DNA of 8,758 nt from JBOGEB01 sp050743125 (GTDB taxonomy: Bacteria > Actinomycetota > Nitriliruptoria > Euzebyales > Egibacteraceae): the NCBI GenBank assembly GCA_050743125.1, contig JBOGEB010000179.1, forward strand, positions 1 to 8,758, written 5' to 3'. The translations under genes were made by a program, and so were the position numbers. The notes beneath the pieces are model-generated. The model made no database searches, was not told where the DNA came from, and saw only the letters and a list, made by a program, of their open reading frames with translations. Positions 1 through 6,904 of the stretch are shown one piece after another (the stretch's first letter is position 1; the number at the start of each line of letters is the position of its first letter).

Positions 1-1
1 A

Positions 2-61
2 GCCCCCGACTGCCTGAACCAACTCCTCACCGACTTCATCCCCGCCCCGTCCCCCGCGTAA
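2..61 (+). CDS. C-terminal end of a convergent plus-strand gene (partial)
   Basis: An open frame enters from the left edge and reads APDCLNQLLTDFIPAPSPA before a TAA at 59-61. A Cys followed by a short helix and a Pro-rich end is how secreted alpha/beta hydrolases of the tripeptidyl-aminopeptidase (TAP) type often finish, so the tail of such an exported hydrolase is a reasonable guess. Nineteen residues are too few for a firm assignment. The codons use C or G at the third position almost throughout, as expected of a real gene here. It converges on the minus-strand lipoprotein gene and the two coding ends overlap by 26 nt, leaving no room for a separate bidirectional terminator. It could also be a chance open stretch at the contig edge. 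Confidence 0.45.
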   Translation, partial: APDCLNQLLTDFIPAPSPA

Positions 62-485
62 CCGCCCCCACCGGCCGTGGCCCGTACTTCGCCTCCAACT
101 CGGCCTTGTCGTCGAAGATGCTGTAGCTGCGCACGACGCCCACGGTACGGTCCTTATCCTCAAGCACGCCCACCCTGATGGACTTGAGTGGGTCAAGCTG
201 GCTGCGCCACACCACCCCAACGGTGAGATCGGCGATCCGCTCAAGGTCGGTTCCGTGCTCGACGATGAGGTTAGCGCTTCCCGCTCCGGGCTCGGTGATG
301 TAGTTGGAGTAGAGGACCTTGACGTCTACGACGCCGGGAACCTTGGCGAGTTCGCTCTGGATCGTGATGGTTTCGGCGTCGTTGCGAGCCTGCTGCTCGG
401 CCTTCTGCTCCGAGCGGCCGGACAGCGAGCAGCCGGTGAGGACGACGACCAGCGCCACCACCGCACCCCCGCTGCGCAGATCCAT
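36..485 (-). CDS. Small predicted lipoprotein, last gene of the ESX-like module
   Basis: I do not recognise the family. The product of 149 aa starts with a lipoprotein signal peptide: an Arg at residue 4, a hydrophobic stretch (AVVALVVVL), then lipobox LTGC with the acylated Cys at residue 19. It should be lipid-modified and cut by signal peptidase II, then held on the outer face of the membrane. The mature part begins with a Gln/Glu/Ala-rich helix (about 25-45), followed by an alpha/beta pattern (VPGVVDVKVLYSN; later strands LIVEHGTDL and IRVGVLEDK) that suggests a small compact domain. I chose ATG at 485 because GGGGAGG sits 5 nt upstream. An in-frame GTG at 503 overlaps the previous stop as GTGA and would give 155 aa, but its ribosome site is weak. 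The gene follows the hydrolase by 14 nt, so co-transcription is likely. A role as membrane partner of the module is inference. Confidence 0.8.
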   Translation of the reverse strand: MDLRSGGAVVALVVVLTGCSLSGRSEQKAEQQARNDAETITIQSELAKVPGVVDVKVLYSNYITEPGAGSANLIVEHGTDLERIADLTVGVVWRSQLDPLKSIRVGVLEDKDRTVGVVRSYSIFDDKAELEAKYGPRPVGAVTRGTGRG

Positions 486-499
486 CCTGCCCTCCCCGA

Positions 500-1915
500 T
501 CACGACGTGTCTCGGCTGACCTGATAAACGTTGCTGGTCATGCGGTCTCCTTTGAAGAAGGTGTCTGCGCTGTCACGGTACGCGTGAACCGACGAGTCGC
601 TGCTAGCGTCAAGTTCGTTCGCCGCGACCCCATACGACAGATTGATCGCATGGTTGTCCCCAACGGTTCCGAGCTGCCGATCGAAGGTGACGGTAGTCCG
701 GTTGGGAGCATCCGGGTTGTCTCGCCCGTCGAGGTGGGGGACGATGTCGTGCTCGTTCTCCAACGACAGCAGTTGCACCGTCCGGGGCACGGGCATGGCA
801 GCCACGGGCGAGCCCGCGGTCACCACATGAGTGACGGTGAGCTTGCCGCTGGTCACCAGGCGGTTCGCCGCGCGGACGGCCACCATGCCGCCCTGGCTGT
901 GGCCGACGAGCATCACCGGATCGCCCGGTTTGGCGCCAGCCCTGCGCAACGCTTCCTCGACACCGCGTTCGTAGGACGTGGCGTCCCCGGACAAGACGCG
1001 CAGGTTCGTGCCAAGGTCGTTGAGGTAGGTTCGGTCCCCAGCCGGGTCGAGCTGCCAGTCCTTGGTGCCAGGGATGTCGACGATGTAGCTGCGCTGGACG
1101 GAGCCGTCGGGCATCGTCCGCTCGACGATCCGGATGTCGAGATGGCCCGGGGCCTGGCGGTTCCGGTAATCGAGGGCAGTCATGAGATCCGCGAAGCCCC
1201 GCGGAGGCTCGACCATGGACGGATCGCCCATGTCCACGCCGAGGTCTTTCACGACCGGGCGGCCGTCGGGGTAGAGCAGACCGAGGAGGCCGGCGCCTTG
1301 TGCGACCGTGGTCGGGAGCAGGGTCTTGCCCGTCACGAACCGGAACACCCCGTCCACGGCTGGCCCGAGGACGCTCGACAGGGTGCTGACGAAGCCGGGG
1401 GCGCTGCCGACGACCTCGTCCACGATCCCCGGGTGGTCGGTGAGCAGCCGCTGAAGGTCTGCCGCCGGGTCACCTCCATGCAGTTGCTCCCCCGCGTACC
1501 ACCCGGCCCCGGCGAGCAGCCCTACCGGCAGCGCCACCGCGCCCTGCAGGAACCGCCGCACCTGCATGAGGTCGGCCGCCATGTCGTCGGCCGTGCGGTA
1601 GGCCACGACCGCGGCCCGCAGTTGCACGGCGCGCAGGCCGACGCACCCCGCCGTCGCGGTGAGGCCACCAGGCCCGTCGAGCGCCGCGAGCAGCGCGGCT
1701 TCGAAGCGGGCCGCGCCCACCGGGTCGAGCACGGCCGAGGCGACCAGGTCCGCCGAGGCGAGACAGCGGTGGCATGAGGCCGCAACGCCGAGCAGCTCGA
1801 AGCTGACGTTGTCGATCAGCCTTGCCGCAGCCTCCATGTCGTCCAACTGCGCGGTGATGCCGCCGGTGCCTCCGCGGACGGTGAGATCGAGGTGCTGTCC
1901 CGAGACTTCGGTCAC
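500..1915 (-). CDS. Alpha/beta hydrolase (lipase/esterase-like) with ESX-type helical N-terminal domain
   Basis: The 471-aa product has two parts. Residues about 20-125 are Ala/Leu-rich helices like those of ESX substrates, ending in a hydrophobic segment (about 126-142). Residues about 255-450 form an alpha/beta hydrolase. GHSQGG carries the predicted nucleophile Ser340, with strand VMLVG before it; NEHDIVPH supplies a likely acid, Asp390; His422 (GDNHA) or His444 (SVHAY) would complete the triad. The oxyanion region may be near IVDIPGTKD (about 278-286). Lipase or esterase activity follows from these motifs; the substrate is unknown. There is no Sec signal peptide, and I see no canonical YxxxD/E signal near the C-terminus. 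The start is the GTG at 1915, overlapping the EspG-like stop as GTGA, with GGGAGG 9 nt upstream; an upstream in-frame start at 1969 would run into the previous gene. The fold is confident; export by ESX is inference from architecture and neighbours. Confidence 0.85.
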   Translation of the reverse strand: MTEVSGQHLDLTVRGGTGGITAQLDDMEAAARLIDNVSFELLGVAASCHRCLASADLVASAVLDPVGAARFEAALLAALDGPGGLTATAGCVGLRAVQLRAAVVAYRTADDMAADLMQVRRFLQGAVALPVGLLAGAGWYAGEQLHGGDPAADLQRLLTDHPGIVDEVVGSAPGFVSTLSSVLGPAVDGVFRFVTGKTLLPTTVAQGAGLLGLLYPDGRPVVKDLGVDMGDPSMVEPPRGFADLMTALDYRNRQAPGHLDIRIVERTMPDGSVQRSYIVDIPGTKDWQLDPAGDRTYLNDLGTNLRVLSGDATSYERGVEEALRRAGAKPGDPVMLVGHSQGGMVAVRAANRLVTSGKLTVTHVVTAGSPVAAMPVPRTVQLLSLENEHDIVPHLDGRDNPDAPNRTTVTFDRQLGTVGDNHAINLSYGVAANELDASSDSSVHAYRDSADTFFKGDRMTSNVYQVSRDTS

Positions 1916-2748
1916 CGCAGCGCGCCTCCCACCAGCGGGGCAACCCATGGACCGAGGTCCTCGCGGCACACCCCGACCAGCCGGACCAGCCGCTCGCCTT
2001 GGGGTCCTGGCTCCGGGGCGGCGCCGATCCAGCCGTCCGGGGTGGCGAACCAGAGCACCTGCCCGGCGCGGACGTCAACGCCTGGCGTGGACGGCGGCCC
2101 GAGGACCAGGCACTGGAGGAGTCCAGCGAGCTGCTGGTCCAGGGCGCGCACCACAGCCACCTCGAAAGGGTCCAGGTCGAAGTCCGCGGCGAGCCTCCAG
2201 ACGATGTCGTCTCCGGACTCGAAGGTAGGAACCACCTGCTCCAGCGCCTCCAGGCGGACGAGGGCGTCCGGACGCGGCTCGCGCTCCGCGGCGGTCGGGA
2301 TCTCCGGCACGACGCGGACGAGCTCTCGCCCAAGGTGTCGCGGCGCGAAGAACGACAGCTCCACCGCGCGGTCGTCGAGGCGGACGAGGCTGGCGCTGTA
2401 CGGCCCCGCGACCGCGTGAGCCGCATGCACCGAGGTGATGCCGTACCGGGCGCGCGTCTGCAGCAACAGATCAGGGTGCGCCAGCACCGAAAGATTGGCG
2501 AGGACCGACGGGGACACCTCGCAGGCGAGGGGGTCACCGGACGGGTCAGGCCGCGCGGCGCGCCTGCGAGCCAGCGCTTCGACCGCAGCGGCCAGCGCCT
2601 CGCGCTCCTCGGGGCCTCCGACCTCCCGGTCGGGGCCTACGGCAAAGTCCGGCGGGAGCGTGACGCCGGCCCGGCGGCGCAGCAACTCCAGCTCGGTTGG
2701 GGACAGAACCAGGCGGCGGGAGCCCGTGTCAGCACCCGTCGGACTCAC
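1912..2748 (-). CDS. EspG-like ESX (type VII) secretion-associated chaperone
   Basis: The 278-aa product matches EspG-family proteins in length and layout. The N-terminus has the typical strand-helix opening LVLSPTELELLRRRAG (about 13-28), then an Ala/Arg/Glu-rich helical middle, strands such as SASLVRLDDRAVELSFF, and a C-terminal beta portion around FATPDGWIGAAP (Trp240) ending in LVRLVGVC. EspG proteins are cytosolic chaperones that bind the helical tip of PE-PPE or related substrates and deliver them to an ESX machine. Here the obvious clients are the flanking WXG-like protein and the hydrolase. The GTG start at 2748 overlaps the upstream stop as GTGA, with AGGGAG 7 nt before it; a longer frame to 2922 exists but would overlap most of the previous gene's tail. 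There is no signal peptide or membrane segment. The assignment rests on pattern memory and context, not an alignment; an unrelated alpha/beta protein remains possible. Confidence 0.65.
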   Translation of the reverse strand: MSPTGADTGSRRLVLSPTELELLRRRAGVTLPPDFAVGPDREVGGPEEREALAAAVEALARRRAARPDPSGDPLACEVSPSVLANLSVLAHPDLLLQTRARYGITSVHAAHAVAGPYSASLVRLDDRAVELSFFAPRHLGRELVRVVPEIPTAAEREPRPDALVRLEALEQVVPTFESGDDIVWRLAADFDLDPFEVAVVRALDQQLAGLLQCLVLGPPSTPGVDVRAGQVLWFATPDGWIGAAPEPGPQGERLVRLVGVCREDLGPWVAPLVGGALR

Positions 2749-3209
2749 CAGAGCACTCCCTGCCGGCGGAGGAACTCTCCCACCTCGAGCCACTGCTTGT
2801 CCCCAGGCGGGGGCAGGTTGTGCGGCGTCCACGGCCAGTGCGTCCACGGCGGGTCGTGCGTCGTGCGGCTCACCGCACCGACAGCCGCCCGCGCCAGATG
2901 GCGGGCCTGGTCGCCGAACCAACCGGTCACCGCATCCTCAGCCGCCCGGATCTGCGCGCTCCGCTCCCGGACGCTCTCGGCGTGGCGTCGCAACATGTGG
3001 GCCGCTTCGTCCAACTCGTCGGCCGCGCGGCGCAGCGCCGCGACCTCACCCTCGATCGTCCCACGGAACCGGTCAGCCGCCGTCGACTCCCAGTCGACCG
3101 CCATGCACCGCCACGACAGCGCGTGAGCGTGCGCACGCGCATCCTCGGCGGACGCGCTGACCCGTACTGCCAGACGATCCAACTCGTCCGGATCCCCATA
3201 GAAGGCCAC
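2745..3209 (-). CDS. WXG100-like (ESX substrate family) protein with Trp/Pro-rich tail
   Basis: The 154-aa product begins with a helical hairpin typical of WXG100/ESAT-6-like proteins: helix 1 (about 6-36), a turn at VDWES with Trp40 where the family has WxG, then AADRF and a long helix 2 (about 44-96) with regular heptad-like Ala/Leu/Glu/Arg spacing. The Gly of WxG is replaced by Ser (W-E-S). A tail of nearly 60 residues follows, beyond the usual ~100-aa length, containing PPWTHWPWTPHNLPPPGDKQW and ending GVLW. It is the first gene of the four-gene module. The start is GTG at 3209; a G-rich stretch (GGGGG, about 3215-3219) provides a modest ribosome site. Its stop overlaps the EspG-like start. 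The only YxxxD match is Y4-D8 at the N-terminus, not the C-terminal secretion signal position. It probably pairs with another helical protein, perhaps the hydrolase N-terminus (inference). Confidence 0.75.
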   Translation of the reverse strand: MAFYGDPDELDRLAVRVSASAEDARAHAHALSWRCMAVDWESTAADRFRGTIEGEVAALRRAADELDEAAHMLRRHAESVRERSAQIRAAEDAVTGWFGDQARHLARAAVGAVSRTTHDPPWTHWPWTPHNLPPPGDKQWLEVGEFLRRQGVLW

Positions 3210-3312
3210 CCCGGACCCCCGCGGCGATTTTCAACCTACCTCAACAGGGCACAGACCGTACCACTCGGGCGCTCGACGTCGCCCAGCGCTGGGTCGTCCT
3301 GGCTGTCTCCTG
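3210..3312 (-). promoter_or_regulatory. Intergenic region before the ESX-like module: palindrome and possible promoter
   Basis: This 103-nt gap lies between the dnaE stop and the WXG-like gene. It holds a perfect 12-bp palindrome CCCAGCGCTGGG at 3282-3293, flanked by GACG (3275-3278) and CGTC (3295-3298), which could extend it with an internal loop. On the minus strand two TANNNT hexamers could be -10 boxes: TACGGT (3260 to 3255) and TAGGTT (3238 to 3233). No good -35 accompanies either. For the first, the palindrome would lie across the -35 position, as an operator might. A weak terminator after dnaE is the alternative, but no T-tract follows. The palindrome is certain; its function is inferred. 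Confidence 0.35.
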
Positions 3313-6300
3313 TTAGGCGACGGCGTCAGCGCCTAGGAGGGTCTTGAGCTCGGCGAACAGGCCCTGCTCGCGGCGGACGCGCAGCTCGTCGCACAAGCGC
3401 AGGGTCGTGGCGCTGCCGTCCGCGCTGGACAGGTGGAGGTGGACGGGCGCGAGGCCGCGGTGGTCGACAAGGACCGCCTTCAGGCGGGCGACGACCTCGG
3501 GGGTGCACTGCTGCGGAGCGAGCTGGAGGACGAGCGGCGCGCCGGTGGCCTCGGACAGGTCCGGCGCCCGGACCGCGGACGCCACGAGCTTCGGCGTGTC
3601 CCCCCCGTCCAACCGCCCGGCTACGGCGAGGACCTGATCCTCGACGAGCAGGTCCGAGGCGTCCGCGTACGTGGTCGGGAAGAACATGACCTCGAGGCTG
3701 TCGGCGAGATCTTCCAAGACGCCGACGACGTAGGGCTCGCCGCGCTTCGTGTACTTCTTCTGCACCCCGGTGAGGATGCCCGCGACGGTCACCGCAGCGG
3801 CCGAGCCCAGCTCGCGAAGACGCGCGATCGGCGCGGTCGACAGCTCGGCGAGCACCGGCTCCAACCCGAGCAGTGGATGGTCGGAGACGTAAAGGCCGAG
3901 CATCTCACGCTCGGCCACGAGCTTCTCCTTCCGGTCGAACTCGATGTCGGGGATCGCGACCGTCTCGCCCGCGCCGCCGGCGGCGTCTGGGTTGTCGTCG
4001 AACAGGGAGAACTCGCCCTGAGACTGCTTGCGCTTGTCGCTGATCTTCCGCTCGCAGATGTGCTCGAACACCGCAAGGAGGCCCTTGCGGGGATGGCCCA
4101 GCGACTCGAACGCGCCGGCCTTGACGAGCGACTCGATCGTGCGCTTGTTCAGGACGACTGGGTCGACCTTGCTCGCGAAGTCGGCGAAGTCGGTGAAACG
4201 CCCGAACGCGGTCCGAGCGGCGATCACCGCCTGCACGACCTGCTCACCGACGTTGCGGACCGCGGACAGCCCGAACCGGATCTGGTCGCCGACCGGCGCG
4301 AAATCGACGTCCGAGGCGTTCACGTCCGGCTGGAGGACGGTGATGCCCATCGACCGGCAGGTGGCGAGGTAGGCGGGCAGCCGATCCTTGTTCGACTTCA
4401 CCGACGTGAGCAGCGCGGCCATGTACTCGACCGCATAGTTCGCCTTGAGCCACGCCGTCTGGTAGCTGAGCAGCCCGTAGCCGGCGGAGTGCGACTTGTT
4501 GAACGCGTAGTCGGCGAAGCCCTCGATGAGGTTCCACAAATCCTGCGCGAACTTGTCCTGGTACCCGTTGGCGGCGCACCCTTGCAAAAATTTGGTCTTT
4601 TGGGCCTCCATCTCGGAAGCCTTCTTCTTGCCGATCGCCCGCCGCAACAGGTCCGCGCCGCCGAGCGTGAACCCGGCGATGCGCTTGGCGATCTCGAGCA
4701 CCTGCTCCTGGTAGACGAGGATCCCGTAGGTGGGCTCGAGGATCTCAGCGAGGTCCGGATGCGGGACGGTTGCCGGGGACAGGCCGTGCTTGCGCCGCGC
4801 GTACTCCGTGTGCAGCCCGGCGGCCATCGGCCCCGGCCGGTACAAGGCGAGCAGCGCGACGATGTCGTCGAAGCAGTCGGGCTTGAGCTGGCGGCACAGC
4901 GCCTTCATGCCGGTGCCGTCGAGCTGGAACACGCCGTCGGTGTCGCCCTCGGCGAGCATCTTGTAGGCCCGCTGGTCGTCAAGGGTGACGTCCTCGATCT
5001 CGGTCCGCTTGCCGGTGTTGCGCTCAATGTGGGCGAGCGCGTCGGTGATGACCGTCAGGTTGCGCAGGCCCAGGAAGTCCATCTTCAGCAGGCCGATGGC
5101 CTCGACCATGCCCCCGTCGTACTGCGTGACGATTTCGCCGTCGGCCTCGAGCCGCAAGACGGGAGCGTGGTCGGTGATCGGCTCGGCGCCGATCACGACG
5201 CCGGCAGCGTGAATGGAGTGCTGGCGGCGCAGTCCCTCGAGCGAGAGCGCGGTGTCGAGCACCGTCTTCGCGTCGGGCTCGCCCTCCCATGCCTCTCGCA
5301 GCTCGACGGACATCTGCTTGGCCTTGAGCAGCGGGAATTCTTTCCCGAGCACCGGCGGCGGCATCATCTTCGCGAGCCGGTCGCCGAAGGAGTACGGGTA
5401 GCCGAGCACGCGCGCCGAGTCGCGGATCGCCTGCTTCCCCTTGATCGTCGAGAACGTGACGATCTGCGCGACTCGGTCCTCGCCGTAGCGGTCGCGGGCG
5501 TAGCGGATCATTTCGCCGCGCCGACGCTCGTCGAAGTCGATGTCGATGTCCGGCATCGACACGCGCTCGGGGTTGAGGAAGCGCTCGAAGATCAGCCCGT
5601 GGGCGATCGGGTCGAGGTCGGTGATCCGCAGGCAGTACGCGACCGCGCACCCCGCGGCCGATCCGCGGCCGGGGCCGACGCGGATACCGACCTTCCGGGC
5701 GTACTCACAGAGGTCGGCGACGATCAGGAAGTACGCCGGGTAGTCCATCTGCTCGATCACCGCGAGCTCGTGGTCGAGCCGCTGGGTCACGGCGTCGGGC
5801 AGCGGGCGCCCGTAGCGGGTGGCGGCGCCCTCGTAGACCAAGCGGCGCAGCTCCTCGGCCTCGGTGCTGCCCTCGGGCACCGGGAAGCTCGGCAGGTGGT
5901 TGCGGCCGAACTCGATCTCGACCTCACAGCGCTCGGCGATTGCGAGCGTGTTCCGCCAGGTCCCCGGCAGGTCCGGGAACAGCGCCTGCATCTCGGCAGG
6001 CGCCTTCACGTAGAACTGGTCGCCCTTGAACTTGAACCGGCCCGGGTCCGATTTCTGCGAGCTCGTCTGGATGCACAGCAGCACGTCATGGGCGTCGGCG
6101 TCAGGGCCTTCCGTGTAATGGCTGTCGTTCGTCACGACGAGGCCGAGGCCGAGCTGCCCAGCGATCCAGACGAGGTCGGGGTTGGTGGAGGACTGCTCGG
6201 CGATGCCGTGGTCCTGCAGCTCGATGAAGTAGCGGTCAGGGCCGAAGATGTCCCGGTACGTCGCCGCCGCCGCGAGCGCGTCGTCGCGCCGGCCGGCGAG

Positions 6301-6786
6301 GAGGAGCTGGTTGACCTCGGCGCCGAGGCAGCCGGACAGGCAGATGATCCCCTCGGCGTGCTCCGCGAGCAGCTCCTTGTCCGCGCGCGGCTTGTACCAG
6401 TAGCCCTCGAGATAGGCACGCGAGACGAGCCTCATCAGGTTCGCGTAGCCACGCTGCGTCTCGGCGAGCACGGTGAGGTGGTGGTAGGCCTCGGACTTAC
6501 CGCCCTGCCGCGCGCCCGTCCCGTCGGCGACGGGCGCACGACCGCGCCCCTTCGCGAAGCGGCTGCCGGGGGCCATGTAAAGCTCGGTGCCGATGATCGG
6601 CTTGACGCCGTGGCGTTGACCGGCCCGGTAGAAGTCGACGACGCCGAACATCACTCCATGGTCGGTGATCGCCACCGCCGGCATGCCCATCTCGGCGGCG
6701 CGCCGCATGAGCGCGTCCACCCGGCTCGCTCCGTCCAGCATCGAGTATTCGGTATGGACATGAAGGTGGACGAATGAGTCGGCCAT
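3313..6786 (-). CDS. dnaE: DNA polymerase III alpha subunit (DnaE1-type replicase)
   Basis: Replicative DNA polymerase catalytic subunit, 1157 aa, close to the usual actinobacterial length. The N-terminal PHP domain (about 5-290) keeps all nine metal-ligand positions known from Pol III alpha: H9, H11 (HLHVHTEYS), D18, H43 (TDHG), E68, H102, C153, D221 and H223. Such PHP domains give intrinsic 3'-5' proofreading in mycobacterial DnaE1. The palm carries GPGRGSAAG (371-379) and catalytic D415 and D417 in PDIDIDF, with the third, D570, in KMDFLGLR. The finger region includes YQEQVLEIA (692-700) and FNKSHSAGYG (762-771). GEFSLF (924-929) is the likely sliding-clamp contact. An OB fold spans about 998-1075, followed by a C-terminal tail. 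Start ATG 6786 has GGGGAGGG 12 nt upstream, a long spacing, but MADSFVHLHVHTEYS is the canonical N-terminus. The frame is intact with no intein. Confidence 0.99.
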   Translation of the reverse strand: MADSFVHLHVHTEYSMLDGASRVDALMRRAAEMGMPAVAITDHGVMFGVVDFYRAGQRHGVKPIIGTELYMAPGSRFAKGRGRAPVADGTGARQGGKSEAYHHLTVLAETQRGYANLMRLVSRAYLEGYWYKPRADKELLAEHAEGIICLSGCLGAEVNQLLLAGRRDDALAAAATYRDIFGPDRYFIELQDHGIAEQSSTNPDLVWIAGQLGLGLVVTNDSHYTEGPDADAHDVLLCIQTSSQKSDPGRFKFKGDQFYVKAPAEMQALFPDLPGTWRNTLAIAERCEVEIEFGRNHLPSFPVPEGSTEAEELRRLVYEGAATRYGRPLPDAVTQRLDHELAVIEQMDYPAYFLIVADLCEYARKVGIRVGPGRGSAAGCAVAYCLRITDLDPIAHGLIFERFLNPERVSMPDIDIDFDERRRGEMIRYARDRYGEDRVAQIVTFSTIKGKQAIRDSARVLGYPYSFGDRLAKMMPPPVLGKEFPLLKAKQMSVELREAWEGEPDAKTVLDTALSLEGLRRQHSIHAAGVVIGAEPITDHAPVLRLEADGEIVTQYDGGMVEAIGLLKMDFLGLRNLTVITDALAHIERNTGKRTEIEDVTLDDQRAYKMLAEGDTDGVFQLDGTGMKALCRQLKPDCFDDIVALLALYRPGPMAAGLHTEYARRKHGLSPATVPHPDLAEILEPTYGILVYQEQVLEIAKRIAGFTLGGADLLRRAIGKKKASEMEAQKTKFLQGCAANGYQDKFAQDLWNLIEGFADYAFNKSHSAGYGLLSYQTAWLKANYAVEYMAALLTSVKSNKDRLPAYLATCRSMGITVLQPDVNASDVDFAPVGDQIRFGLSAVRNVGEQVVQAVIAARTAFGRFTDFADFASKVDPVVLNKRTIESLVKAGAFESLGHPRKGLLAVFEHICERKISDKRKQSQGEFSLFDDNPDAAGGAGETVAIPDIEFDRKEKLVAEREMLGLYVSDHPLLGLEPVLAELSTAPIARLRELGSAAAVTVAGILTGVQKKYTKRGEPYVVGVLEDLADSLEVMFFPTTYADASDLLVEDQVLAVAGRLDGGDTPKLVASAVRAPDLSEATGAPLVLQLAPQQCTPEVVARLKAVLVDHRGLAPVHLHLSSADGSATTLRLCDELRVRREQGLFAELKTLLGADAVA

Positions 6787-6904
6787 CGCGCGAGCGGTCC
6801 CTCCCCAGCGAACTCATATGTTTGCCACGGCTGCGGGGAAGGCCGGCGCGCGGCGCCCGAATCACAGCCGTGTGATCCGGCTTCCAAGCTACCACTCACC
6901 GGGG
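6787..6904 (-). promoter_or_regulatory. rluD-dnaE intergenic region with two inverted repeats and possible dnaE promoter
   Basis: This 118-nt gap separates the pseudouridine synthase stop from dnaE. Reading on the minus strand, ATCACA-CGGC-TGTGAT (6876 to 6861) forms a 6-bp stem with a tetraloop, and directly after it GGCGC-CGC-GCGCC (6857 to 6845) forms a 5-bp GC stem. Neither is followed by a T-tract, so they could be a weak terminator pair, an RNA-processing site or protein-binding sites. Further on, TATGAG (6818 to 6813) with TTCCCC 16 nt upstream is a candidate sigma-A-like promoter; its start site would lie next to the GGGGAGGG at 6806-6799, giving dnaE a leader of about 20 nt. The repeats are seen directly; the promoter is weakly supported. 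Confidence 0.3.

Noticed and set aside
584..1777. Plus-strand frame of 397 codons opposite the hydrolase gene.
   Set aside because: It is a shadow of the minus-strand gene, with low-complexity His/Arg/Gly/Asp content and no recognisable motif or ribosome site.
1470..2537. Minus-strand frame of 355 codons overlapping the EspG-like and hydrolase genes.
   Set aside because: It is rich in Arg, Ser and Pro with no domain pattern, and overlaps two genes that have proper ribosome sites and linked GTGA junctions.
4583..4602. AT-rich patch in dnaE with AAA TTT TTG CAA codons, considered as a programmed frameshift site.
   Set aside because: The phase does not fit a -1 slippery heptamer, the protein reads normally through it (KTKFLQG), and alternative frames yield nothing sensible.
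3433..6777. Antisense open frame of 1114 codons covering nearly all of dnaE on the plus strand.
   Set aside because: It is a by-product of high GC and biased third positions in dnaE. Its composition (Val, Glu, Arg, Leu, Asp, Gly runs) has no domain pattern, and the minus-strand frame is unmistakably dnaE.
6861..6876. ATCACA-N4-TGTGAT considered as a CRP-family binding site.
   Set aside because: The CRP-type consensus is TGTGA-N6-TCACA; here the half-sites are in the reverse order with 4-nt spacing, so it is listed only as an inverted repeat.
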